Source: JANMJD01 sp963828405 (GTDB lineage Bacteria > Actinomycetota > Acidimicrobiia > Acidimicrobiales > Ilumatobacteraceae). From it: a DNA stretch of 64,000 nt. Location: contig CAWHEG010000031.1 in the NCBI GenBank assembly GCA_963828405.1, positions 806,001 through 870,000 of the forward strand. Reading direction: 5' to 3'. Positions 27,318 to 35,229 of this stretch are shown here, piece by piece (positions within the stretch are counted from its first letter, which is position 1; each line of letters begins with the position of its first letter). The position numbers and the translations under genes were made by a program. Under the pieces are notes generated by a model. That model made no database searches, had not been told where the DNA came from, and worked only from the letters and a program-made list of their open reading frames with translations.

Positions 27318-29028
27318 TCACGCCTTCCCGGGCGAGCGCCAGTGGTGCTCGATCGCCGCCCGGCGGGCCACCTCGGTCTCGGCGGCCGCCAGCGTCGAGC
27401 CTTCGCTCCACCCGAGCAGCGGGCCGATCAGGCGGGCGACACCTTCGACCTCCGCCGCCGTGACCCGCCCGAGCGTTCCGAGCACCAGTCGCCGGTCGAG
27501 GACGTCGGCGAGGGTGAGCGCCGACTCGTCGGTCACGGCGAAGACGGCCTGGGCGGCGATGTCCCAGCAGCCGTCGCGCATCGACAGGCGCTGCGCCAGC
27601 GAGCCATCGCGTTCGACGAGGTCGTAGATCCGCTCGTACTCGGTGCCGTAGAGGCGGGCGAGGTGCTCGCGTACCTGGATGGGTAGCGGCAGGTGGGGGC
27701 GCGAGCGGACGGCGTGGTCGAGGAACGGCGCGGCGTCGACCGCCCAGGCGAACGTGCCGACCGCTGGCTGGCGCGCCGAGTCGTAGCGCGCCGCGGTACG
27801 TCCGCCGAGCGCCGGCGAGGCGAAGAGCGCGTCGACCGCCTCGACGCCGGTTGCCCGGCCCGTCGTCCACTTCCCGCCGCCGATCGTCCACAGGTTGGCC
27901 GCACCGGTCTGGGCGTGGTCGTACAACTCGTGGCGGCGGCTGGTGTGGTAGCTGTCCTTGCCCTCCTCCACGATCAGCGGGCGGATGCCGACGGTCGTCA
28001 ACTCCACGTCCTCCTCGGTCAACGGCGCCGTCGCCCGGTTCAGCGTGGAGTTGATCGTCTCGAGCACCAGGCGGACGTCGTCGTGATCGGCGCGCACGTC
28101 GTCGGGTTCGTCGGCGGTCGCCGTGTCGGTCGGCCCGATGAACGAATGCCCCTGCCACGGCGAGACGATCACGTGGTTTCCGCTGCGCGCCCTGGCGAAC
28201 ACCGTGTCCGACCCGCCGAGCGGGCGGGTGAGCAGGTGGATGCCCTTCGAGCGCTGCACCTTGACGCCCATCGGTCGTCCGAGGGCGCGCGAGCACGACG
28301 TCGACCCACGGCCCGCCGGCGTTGACCACCGTGCGGGCGACGATGCGGTGGGTGACGCCGGAGAACTGGTCCTCGATCTCGACGCCCTCGACCACCAGGC
28401 CGTCGCCGTGGGTCGCCGGGCGGGTGACGAAGCCGGTCACCCCGGCATGGTTGACGACGACGGCGCCCGCCGCGGCGGCGGACTTCACGTAGCCGAGGAG
28501 CAGCCGTTCGGGGTGGAGGTTCATCGTGTCGTGGTAGGCGAACGCACCCTGGAGCCCGTCGGCGTCGAGCCAGGGCACGGCCCGGGTCAAGGCCGTGCGC
28601 GACAGCCACCGCGGATGGGGGATGCGCAGACCGGGCGGGGCGCCGCGATTGCGATCGTAGGAGAGCAGGTCGTACAGGCCGACGCCGGCGCCGATCAGCG
28701 CGGTGGGCGGTTTGCTCCAGCGCCAGGCGGGCATCAGGAACCGGGTCTGCTGGACGAGGTGGGGGGCGCCGAGGGCCAGGATGCGCCGCTCGCGCAGGCT
28801 CTCGCGCACGACGGCGAACTGGTAGCTCTCCAGGTAGCGGATGCCGCCGTGGATGTATCTGCTCGTCGCCGACGACGTGCCCGAACCGAAGTCGCCCTTG
28901 TCGACGAGCAGGGTGCGCAGGCCGCGCCCGGCGGCCTCGCGGGCCACCGAGACGCCGGTGATCCCGGCGCCGACGACGACGACGTCGAACGGCTCGCCCA
29001 GGCGCGTGAGGTCTCGTTCGATGCGCAT
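27318..29028 (-). pseudogene. glpD: Aerobic glycerol-3-phosphate dehydrogenase GlpD, one frameshift
   Basis: FAD-dependent dehydrogenase of about 569 codons that oxidises glycerol-3-phosphate into the quinone pool. 29028 to about 28285 encodes the FAD site VVVVGAGITGVSVAREAAGRG, TSRYIHGGIRYLE and NAGGPWVDVVL. The frame then shifts in a CGCGCG run and 28284 to 27318 continues with LGRPMGVKVQRSKGIHLL, LWTIGGGKWTTGR and the C-terminal domain. All expected domains are present, so only one base (or a CG pair) separates it from an intact gene: either a recent inactivation or a sequence error. AAGGAG just before the start overlaps the NfeD stop, indicating coupling. Confidence 0.85.
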
Positions 29029-29037
29029 CGTCGTCGG

Positions 29038-30354
29038 CTACTCCTTGGGGCGTCGCTCGCGATAGTCGCGCGCCGCGCCTTCCTCGGGTTCGACCTCGAG
29101 GGTGATGCCGTCGATGGCCACGACGCGGACCCGTGCCCCGCCGGTGATCGGGGTGGCCCGATTGGTCCGGGCCCGCCACTTGGCGCCGCCGACTCGCACG
29201 ACGCCGGTCGGGGCCAACTCGCCGATGGCGTCGCCCATCTCGCCGATCATCCACTCGCGCCCGATGGTGGGGGTGGCGAAGCGCGTACGCACCATCGAAG
29301 GCATGCCGACGACGAAGGTGAGGGCCAGCCCGCCGACGCCGACGATCAAGGTCACCCACGACAGACGGATGCCCTCGCGGTAGAGCGCGACCGAGCCGAG
29401 GGTGAACAGCACCAGCCCGATGCCGGTCCACAGGCGTGGCACCCCGACCTGCACGTCGACGGCGAAGGCGGCGAACGAGGCGATGATCGCGACCAGCGCC
29501 CAACCGCGCAGCGGCAGCACGCCGACGCCGTAGCAGCCGAGCACCAGGCAGACGACGCCGATCACGCCGGCCAGCCCGACACCGGCGGTGTAGAACTCGA
29601 AGACGAGCAGCGCGGCGCCGATGACGAACAACAGGTAGGCGACGGGTGGGCTGCCGACGGTGTGGAACAGCCGGGGGATCAGGCCGAGCTTGAAGAAGCG
29701 GGGGGTGGCCACCGTCGGCTTGATCACACCGTCGTCGTCGGGAGCGTCGTAGACGGTGCGCAGCGTCGTGCCGTTGTACGACAGGCCGTCGATCGCCGAG
29801 ATCATGTTGCGCAGCACGGGCACGCCGCGGTCGTTGGTCTGCAGCTTGAGCACGCCCTGGGCGCGGGCGTCGTCCGCGCCGAGGGTGCCGGTGGCGAGCG
29901 AGCCGGTCGCCGAACCGAATTCGAGCGCCTTGCCGTCGACCTCGAGCGGGAGCCCGAAGTCGCCGATCCGCGTGCCGGGAGCCATGCCATTGGCCGCCGC
30001 CGCGCCGATCAACTGGCCGGGCAGGCCGAAGGCCCGCGCCCCCGACGGGCCGACCCAGATGGTGACGGGGATCTCGGCGTGGGCGATGTGAGCGGCCAGG
30101 CGGCTCATGCGCTCACGCGACACCACCGCCTGCTTGGAGTTGACCTGCAGCACGAGCGCCTGCGAGCCGTTCTCCTCGGCGCGGTCGATCGCCCGATCGA
30201 TCTCGTCGGCCAGGATCGGGTCGACCAGGCCCGACACCTCGAACACGTCGACGGGCGGCGGTGCGTCGTCGCCGGCCTGCGCACCGGCCTGCGCACCCGC
30301 TCCGAGGCCGAGCGCGCCGCCGGCGACGAGTAGGGCGATGGCTAGTCTGCGCAA
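29038..30354 (-). CDS. NfeD-family membrane protein with ClpP-like N-terminal domain
   Basis: A 438-residue protein with a signal peptide (LRRLAIALLVAGGALGLG), a ClpP/SppA-like domain (VLQVNSKQAVVSRERM, IPVTIWVGPSGARAFG, MAPGTRIG), several membrane segments (PVAYLLFVIGAALLVFEFYTAG onward) and a C-terminal NfeD OB-fold (GEMGDAIGELAPTGVVRVGG). NfeD proteases work with stomatin-like partners. The usual nucleophile stretch A-S-A-G after GPSGARA reads FGLPG here, so it may be inactive. I chose TTG 30354 because GGAGG (complement of 30361-30365) lies 6 bases upstream; a GTG at 30384 would overlap the divergent gene. Confidence 0.8.
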   Translation of the reverse strand: MRRLAIALLVAGGALGLGAGAQAGAQAGDDAPPPVDVFEVSGLVDPILADEIDRAIDRAEENGSQALVLQVNSKQAVVSRERMSRLAAHIAHAEIPVTIWVGPSGARAFGLPGQLIGAAAANGMAPGTRIGDFGLPLEVDGKALEFGSATGSLATGTLGADDARAQGVLKLQTNDRGVPVLRNMISAIDGLSYNGTTLRTVYDAPDDDGVIKPTVATPRFFKLGLIPRLFHTVGSPPVAYLLFVIGAALLVFEFYTAGVGLAGVIGVVCLVLGCYGVGVLPLRGWALVAIIASFAAFAVDVQVGVPRLWTGIGLVLFTLGSVALYREGIRLSWVTLIVGVGGLALTFVVGMPSMVRTRFATPTIGREWMIGEMGDAIGELAPTGVVRVGGAKWRARTNRATPITGGARVRVVAIDGITLEVEPEEGAARDYRERRPKE

Positions 30355-30360
30355 CGAGGG

Positions 30361-30370
30361 CCTCCGGAGG
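30361..30370. promoter_or_regulatory. Palindromic ribosome binding site shared by divergent genes
   Basis: CCTCCGGAGG is a perfect palindrome. On the plus strand GGAGG ends 4 bases before GTG 30375; on the minus strand GGAGG ends 6 bases before TTG 30354. The two start codons are 20 bases apart, so one DNA element supplies both Shine-Dalgarno sites. Confidence 0.65.
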
Positions 30371-30374
30371 GCGT

Positions 30375-31316
30375 GTGGATCCACTGCAGTTCTTTGCCGC
30401 CTCCCGCCTGGTCATCGTGGCCGGGAAGGGCGGCGTCGGCAAGACCACCGTAACGGCTGTCCTCGCCCGTGCGGCAGCCCACTGCGGATTGCGGGTGCTC
30501 GTGATCGACGTCGAGGGGCGACCCGGTCTGGCCAACATGCTCGGCGCCCCACCCGACGATGTCTTCACCTACGACGCCCGCCTGGTGGCCGAGGGCCTCG
30601 GCACGGAGGGGACCGGCTCGGTCTGCGGCCGCCTGCTCGGACCCGGCCCGGCGCTCCGCGAGTACCTCGCCGACCATGGCTTCGGGAGGTTGTCGGGGCG
30701 CCTGGCGGCCACCGGCGTGCTCGACGTCGTGTCCACCGCGGCGCCCGGGATCGAGGACATCCTCGTGCTCGGCAAGGTCAAGCAGCTCGAACGGGCCGGC
30801 GACTACGACCTGATCCTGCTCGACGCCCCCGCCGCCGGGCACGCGATCACCTTCCTGCAGGCCGCATCGGGGCTGCTCGACTCCGTGCGCGTCGGGCCGA
30901 TCCATACCCAGGCCCGTGATGTGCTCGAACTGCTGTCCGACCCCGCCCGCTGCCGGGTCGTGCTCGTCACGCTGGCCGAGCCGACACCGGTCAACGAGTT
31001 GGTCGAGACGGCCTTCGCCTTGGAGGACCGGGTGGGCATCGCCCTCGGCCCGGTGGTGGTCAACGGGCTCTACCCGCCCCGTGAGCTGCCCGACGATCTC
31101 GAGGGGGACCTGCTCGACGCGGCCCGGTTCCGTCGGGCCCGGGTCGAGGCGCAGGCCGCCCAGCTGGCCGGGCTCGGCGAACGGCTCGGCCTGCCGCTGC
31201 TCCCGCTGCCGTTCGTGTTCACGGCAGGTCTGTCCTGCGACGATGTCACCGGACTGGCCGCGACCCTCCTCGGGGGCATCGCCGGGCTGAGCGCTGCGGC
31301 CGCGGGGCCGGGATGA
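30375..31316 (+). CDS. Get3/ArsA-like ATPase, first of a pair
   Basis: A 313-residue SIMIBI-class ATPase with deviant P-loop VAGKGGVGKTTVTAVLA, switch region DVEGRPGLANMLG, LILLDAPAAGHAITFLQ and VVVNGLYPPRELP. It lacks the duplicated halves of E. coli ArsA. In Mycobacterium tuberculosis a similar adjacent pair (Rv3679-Rv3680) is described as bacterial Get3-like proteins linked to redox and glycerol metabolism. Its stop overlaps the second ATPase start as ATGA, indicating a heteromer. Client proteins or an anion ligand are not evident. Confidence 0.88.
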   Translation: MDPLQFFAASRLVIVAGKGGVGKTTVTAVLARAAAHCGLRVLVIDVEGRPGLANMLGAPPDDVFTYDARLVAEGLGTEGTGSVCGRLLGPGPALREYLADHGFGRLSGRLAATGVLDVVSTAAPGIEDILVLGKVKQLERAGDYDLILLDAPAAGHAITFLQAASGLLDSVRVGPIHTQARDVLELLSDPARCRVVLVTLAEPTPVNELVETAFALEDRVGIALGPVVVNGLYPPRELPDDLEGDLLDAARFRRARVEAQAAQLAGLGERLGLPLLPLPFVFTAGLSCDDVTGLAATLLGGIAGLSAAAAGPG

Positions 31317-32485
31317 TGGCGGCGCGTTCCCGTGCCAAGACCGGTACGTCCCCGCCGCAGCCCGTGCCCGAGCCGGGCCCGACCCTCGACGGGCTGGTCG
31401 CCGGCTCGCGCATCCTGCTGTGCTGCGGATCCGGGGGCGTCGGCAAGACGACCACCGCCGCCGTGCTCGCCCTGCACGCCGCCCGCATCGGGCGACGGGC
31501 GGTGGTCGTGACCATCGATCCGGCCAAACGGCTGGCCGACGCGTTGGGCCTCGGCCCGGGCGGCCTGTCGAACGAGCCGAGCGCCGTGGAGCTCGACGGG
31601 GTGGCCGGGGAGCTGTGGGCGATGATGCTCGACACCCGCACCACCTTCGACGCCGTGGTCGCCCGCTATTCGGCGACCCCCGAGCAGGCCACGGCGATCA
31701 CGGGCAACCGCTTCTACCGCAACATCGCCGGCGCCCTGTCGGGGACGCAGGAGTACATGGCCGCCGAGAAGCTCTACGAGCTCCATCACGACGACCGTTT
31801 CGACCTGGTGGTCGTCGACACGCCGCCGACCCGCAACGCGCTCGACTTCCTCGATGCCCCGGCCCGGCTGACCCGTTTCCTCGACCACCGGGTGTACCGG
31901 GCGGTCACTGCGCCGACGAGGTTGGGGTTGAGGGTGATCGGCGTGGCGACGCAGCTCTTCCTGCGCCCGATCGCCAGGGTCGTCGGCGGTGAGGTGATCA
32001 CCGACGTGGTCGGCTTCTTCCAGGCCTTCGACGGGATGGAGGCCGGGTTCCGTGCCCGCGCCCAGACGGTGATCGGGCTGCTCAGCGACGCCGAGACCCA
32101 CTACGTGCTCGTTGCCGCCCCGCGGCGCGACGCGCTGGCCGAGGCCGCCTACTTCGCCGGCAAGCTGCACGGGAACTCCCTCGTCGTTTCGGCCGTCGTG
32201 GTCAACAAGCTCCATCCGCGCTTCGGCCCGACCACGTCCGCCGACGCCTTCGCCCGGGCCGCCTCGGCTCGGGCCGGGCTTTCCCCGATGGCCGAGGCGT
32301 GGGAGAACCTGGCCGAGCTGCAACAGGTGGCCGAGCGCGAGCGCGCCGCGCTCGTGCCCCTCCTCGAACAGGTCGGCGACGCCACGGTGGCCGATGTGCC
32401 GCTGCTCGCCGACGATGTCCACGATCTCGCGGGCCTCGGACGGATCGAGCGGTCGCTCTTCGCTCCGGGCCCGCAGGGCGGGTAA
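31313..32485 (+). CDS. Get3/ArsA-like ATPase, second of a pair
   Basis: A 390-residue partner of the preceding ATPase. P-loop LCCGSGGVGKTTTAAVLALHA, then TIDPAKRLADALGL, GTQEYMAAEKLYEL and LVVVDTPPTRNALDFLDAP are typical of the larger subunit in actinobacterial Get3-like pairs. TRTTFDAVVARYS and VVNKLHPRFGP also fit. It starts at ATG 31313 overlapping the previous stop by 4 bases. The pair may be functionally tied to nearby glpD, because the mycobacterial homologues affect glycerol use, but that is inference. Confidence 0.88.
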   Translation: MMAARSRAKTGTSPPQPVPEPGPTLDGLVAGSRILLCCGSGGVGKTTTAAVLALHAARIGRRAVVVTIDPAKRLADALGLGPGGLSNEPSAVELDGVAGELWAMMLDTRTTFDAVVARYSATPEQATAITGNRFYRNIAGALSGTQEYMAAEKLYELHHDDRFDLVVVDTPPTRNALDFLDAPARLTRFLDHRVYRAVTAPTRLGLRVIGVATQLFLRPIARVVGGEVITDVVGFFQAFDGMEAGFRARAQTVIGLLSDAETHYVLVAAPRRDALAEAAYFAGKLHGNSLVVSAVVVNKLHPRFGPTTSADAFARAASARAGLSPMAEAWENLAELQQVAERERAALVPLLEQVGDATVADVPLLADDVHDLAGLGRIERSLFAPGPQGG

Positions 32486-32488
32486 CGT
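32483..32488 (+). promoter_or_regulatory. -10 box of the receiver-domain gene
   Basis: TAACGT begins in the stop codon of the second ATPase gene and ends 8 bases before GTG 32497, which has no ribosome site. Confidence 0.45.
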
Positions 32489-32496
32489 CCGGTCTC

Positions 32497-32946
32497 GTGC
32501 ATGTGCTCGTGGCCACCGACGCAGATTGGGTCCTCACCGAGGTCCGGGCCGCGTTGGAGGCGCCGGGGACGAGTTTCCTGGTGTGCAGCGACGGGCGGGC
32601 CGTCACCGAGGCGGTCCGCCAGCGACGCCCCGACGTGGCGATCCTCGACCTGCAGTCCGGGTCGAAGGGGGCGATGGCCGTCACGATGGATCTCCGCCTC
32701 GACGAGTCGAGCGGCAACGCCCCCCACGTGCCGGTGCTGATGCTCCTCGACCGCAAGGCCGACGTGCACCTGGCCAGGCGCAGCGATGCCGAGGGCTGGC
32801 TGGTCAAGCCGCTCGACCCGCTGCGGCTGCGCCGGGCGGTGACCGCCGTCGCCGGAGGCGGGCGGTACGCCGAGGGTGTGGCGCAGCCTCCCGGCGTCGA
32901 CGCGGCCGAGCCAACTCCGACTGGCGAAACGATTCCGACCGGGTAG
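32497..32946 (+). CDS. Stand-alone response-regulator receiver protein
   Basis: A 149-residue protein with a single receiver fold: phospho-acceptor Asp in RPDVAILDLQS (about residue 50), a Thr/Met-rich beta-4 (HVPVLMLLDRKAD) and the conserved Lys in GWLVKPLDPLRLRRAV. There is no output domain, and the last 30 residues are Pro/Thr-rich. The acidic pair near the N-terminus is partly altered (LVATDADW). It may pass phosphate to another protein or act through protein contacts. It is followed directly by tRNA-Pro. Confidence 0.78.
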   Translation: MHVLVATDADWVLTEVRAALEAPGTSFLVCSDGRAVTEAVRQRRPDVAILDLQSGSKGAMAVTMDLRLDESSGNAPHVPVLMLLDRKADVHLARRSDAEGWLVKPLDPLRLRRAVTAVAGGGRYAEGVAQPPGVDAAEPTPTGETIPTG

Positions 32947-32964
32947 AGTTCTGCCCGCACCAAT

Positions 32965-33042
32965 CGGGGTGTAGCGCAGCTTGGTTAGCGCGCCACGTTC
33001 GGGACGTGGAGGCCGGGAGTTCAAATCTCCCCACCCCGACCA
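32965..33042 (+). tRNA. tRNA-Pro (anticodon CGG)
   Basis: A 78-base cloverleaf including encoded CCA: acceptor CGGGGTG/CACCCCG, D-stem GCGC/GCGC, anticodon stem CCACG/CGTGG with loop TTCGGGA, and T-arm GGGAG-TTCAAAT-CTCCC. Anticodon CGG reads CCG, the commonest Pro codon expected in this GC-rich DNA. A -10-like TAGAGT (32944-32949) overlaps the preceding stop codon. Confidence 0.96.
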
Positions 33043-33197
33043 CTCTTGTCCTCCGGCGCCCACCGATGTGGCGGCCCGACTCCCCCGCCCTCGCGGCGAC
33101 CTGCCGTCGATGTGGCACGATGAGGGCGTCTGGGGCTGCCGGTCCCGACGGCTGTGCGTCGTGCTCGCCAGCGGGGGACTGTCAGGGAGGTCATGCC

Positions 33198-33623
33198 ATG
33201 GATGAGATCGTCGTCGGGGCCTACAACAGCGAGACGGCCCGGCGGGCGGTCTTCGCCGCGGCGAAGCTCGCCGCCGACACGCATCGGCCCCTTCACCTCG
33301 TCATCGCCGTGAGCCCGAAGCGTTCGGCGGGCGAGGTCGGCCCGGACCAGTGGCACAGCGACTGGCTGACCGAGGCCGAGCAGTTCCTCGACGGCCTGAT
33401 CGGCGAACTCGATGTCTCGCCGGTGACCCGTGCCATCGTGGTCAAGGACCCGGCCGGCGCGCTGTGCGAGGAGGCGACCCGGCTGGGCGCGAGCGTGATC
33501 GTCGTCGGCAACGTACGCGTGCAGGGTGCCTCGCGGGTGCTCGGCAGCGTGGCCAATGGGGTGGCCCGCCACGCTCCCTGCGACGTGCTGATCGTCAACA
33601 CCACCGGCGGCGCCGGGACGTGA
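33198..33623 (+). CDS. Universal stress protein (UspA family)
   Basis: A 141-residue single Usp domain. EIVVGAYNSETARRAVFAAAKLA is the N-terminal strand-helix, and VIVVGNVRVQGASRVLGSVANGVARHAPCDVLIV carries the G-x-x-x-x-x-x-x-x-x-G-S ATP-binding loop, so it may bind ATP. ATG 33198 has AGGGAGG 7 bases upstream, one of the clearest ribosome sites here. The stop overlaps the sulfotransferase start (GTGA), indicating coupling. The stress it responds to is unknown. Confidence 0.9.
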   Translation: MDEIVVGAYNSETARRAVFAAAKLAADTHRPLHLVIAVSPKRSAGEVGPDQWHSDWLTEAEQFLDGLIGELDVSPVTRAIVVKDPAGALCEEATRLGASVIVVGNVRVQGASRVLGSVANGVARHAPCDVLIVNTTGGAGT

Positions 33624-34921
33624 CGGCCGCGATGGCCGCCGTCCCGCCGGTACGGCTCGACGACCTGGCCGAGCCCGGCTATTCGCCGGAGATCGCCGAG
33701 ATGCGGGCGCTGGGCGCAGCACTGGCCGAACACCTGCCCCTCGACGCCGCAGCGATCCTCGCCCAGGCGGCCGACGAACTGGCCGCTACCGACCCGGGCC
33801 CCGGTTTCGATCCCGGCGACGTGGGACCCGACGGGTTCCGCGAGCCGCTCGACGTGCTCCTCGCCGGGCTCGGCGACGAGGCGGGCCTGTCGCCGTTCGG
33901 GCACGTCAGCGCGCACACACTGCTCGTGCAGTTGTCCAAGAACCGCATCCTGCTGGCGAACCTCCTCGCCCGCCACCCCGAGATCCTCGACATCCCGATC
34001 GAACGGCCGATCGTCATCCTCGGCCAGCCGCGCACCGGCACCACCCATCTGCACAACCTGCTCGCCGCCGACCCGGCGCTGCGCAGCCTGCCCTACTGGG
34101 AGAGCCTCCAGCCGATCCCGCTGCCCACCGAGCGCGGCGTGGAGCCCGACCCGCGCCTGCAGCGTGGCCAGTTCGGCGTCGGCTTCGTCAACGCGGCGAT
34201 GCCCGAGTTCCGCCGGATGCACGAGATGACCGCCGACCACGTCCACGAGGAGATCCAGCTGCTGGCGATGGAGTTCTCCACCATGCTGTTCGAATCGATG
34301 GTGCCGATGCCGTCGGTGCGCGACTGGTACCTCGCCCATGATCAGACCCCGCACTACCGCTACCTGAAGACGGTGCTGCAGGCGATGACCTTCCTGCGCG
34401 GGGGACGGCGTTGGCTGCTGAAATCGCCGCAACACCTCGAACAGCTCCCCGCCCTCGACGCCGTCTTCCCCGACGCCGTCGTGCTCGTGACGCACCGCGA
34501 TCCGGTGCCCGTCACGGTGTCGCTGTGCACGATGCTCTGCTACACGCAGCGGATGTCGCGCGACCGTGTCGACCTCGTCGCCACTGGCGCCTACTGGAGC
34601 GACCGCAACCTGCGGATGCTGCGCGCCTACCAGCGGGACCGGGACATCCTCCCCGCCGGGCGCTCGCTCGACATCCGCTTCCACGAGTTCATGGGCGACG
34701 ACCTGGGCACTCTCGAGCGGATCTACGAGCTGGCCGACCAACCGTACGACGATGTGGCACGGGCCGCCCACCGGCGGTACATCGCCACCCACCCCCGGGA
34801 CCGGTACGGCAAGGTGATCTACGAACCCGAACGGTTCGGGCTCGACCTCGCCGCCCTGCGCGCCGAGTTCGCCGGCTACACCGCCCGGTTCGGCGTGGTC
34901 GAGGAGCGGGCGGCGTCGTGA
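33620..34921 (+). CDS. PAPS-dependent sulfotransferase family protein
   Basis: A 433-residue protein. The 5'-phosphosulfate loop is RPIVILGQPRTGTTHLHNLL near residue 132; LLKSPQHLEQLPAL, VLVTHRDPVPVT and DIRFHEFMGDDLGTL match the 3'-phosphate-binding region and the C-terminal part of the STF3-like family common in actinobacteria. The acceptor is unknown; lipids, sterols or aryl compounds are possible. It is translationally coupled to usp. No PAPS synthesis genes lie nearby. Confidence 0.85.
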   Translation: MTAAMAAVPPVRLDDLAEPGYSPEIAEMRALGAALAEHLPLDAAAILAQAADELAATDPGPGFDPGDVGPDGFREPLDVLLAGLGDEAGLSPFGHVSAHTLLVQLSKNRILLANLLARHPEILDIPIERPIVILGQPRTGTTHLHNLLAADPALRSLPYWESLQPIPLPTERGVEPDPRLQRGQFGVGFVNAAMPEFRRMHEMTADHVHEEIQLLAMEFSTMLFESMVPMPSVRDWYLAHDQTPHYRYLKTVLQAMTFLRGGRRWLLKSPQHLEQLPALDAVFPDAVVLVTHRDPVPVTVSLCTMLCYTQRMSRDRVDLVATGAYWSDRNLRMLRAYQRDRDILPAGRSLDIRFHEFMGDDLGTLERIYELADQPYDDVARAAHRRYIATHPRDRYGKVIYEPERFGLDLAALRAEFAGYTARFGVVEERAAS

Positions 34922-34929
34922 CGGTTGGG

Positions 34930-34935
34930 TACGGT
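34930..34935 (+). promoter_or_regulatory. -10 box of the MazG-like gene
   Basis: TACGGT is 6 bases before ATG 34942, with no ribosome site. This supports ATG 34942 rather than the in-frame GTG 34918 that overlaps the sulfotransferase stop. Confidence 0.5.
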
Positions 34936-34941
34936 CGAGCG

Positions 34942-35223
34942 ATGCACCTCACCGACCTGCAAGCCGTGATCGAACGCACCTACGGCGAGCGCGACCGGCA
35001 CCGCGGTGTCCCCTCGAGCGTCGCCTGGCTGGCCGAGGAGATCGGTGAGCTGGCCCAGGCCGTGCGCAAGGGGACGAAGGCTCAGCAGGCCACCGAGTTC
35101 GCCGACGTCCTCGCCTGGGTGGCGACGCTGGCCAACCAGGTCGGCATCGACCTGGCCGAGGCGGTGTCGATCTACGCGGCGGGCTGCCCGAAGTGCAGAT
35201 CGATTCCCTGCGCCTGCCCGTAG
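34942..35223 (+). CDS. MazG-like nucleotide pyrophosphohydrolase with Cys-rich tail
   Basis: A 93-residue all-helical protein. SVAWLAEEIGELAQAVRKG and EFADVLAWVATLANQVG give the EExxE and ExxD metal-binding motifs of MazG/dUTPase-like enzymes that hydrolyse non-canonical NTPs. The final residues GCPKCRSIPCACP add four cysteines that could bind zinc or iron. The stop is 6 bases from the 3' end of asd on the opposite strand. Confidence 0.85.
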   Translation: MHLTDLQAVIERTYGERDRHRGVPSSVAWLAEEIGELAQAVRKGTKAQQATEFADVLAWVATLANQVGIDLAEAVSIYAAGCPKCRSIPCACP

Positions 35224-35229
35224 GCGTGC

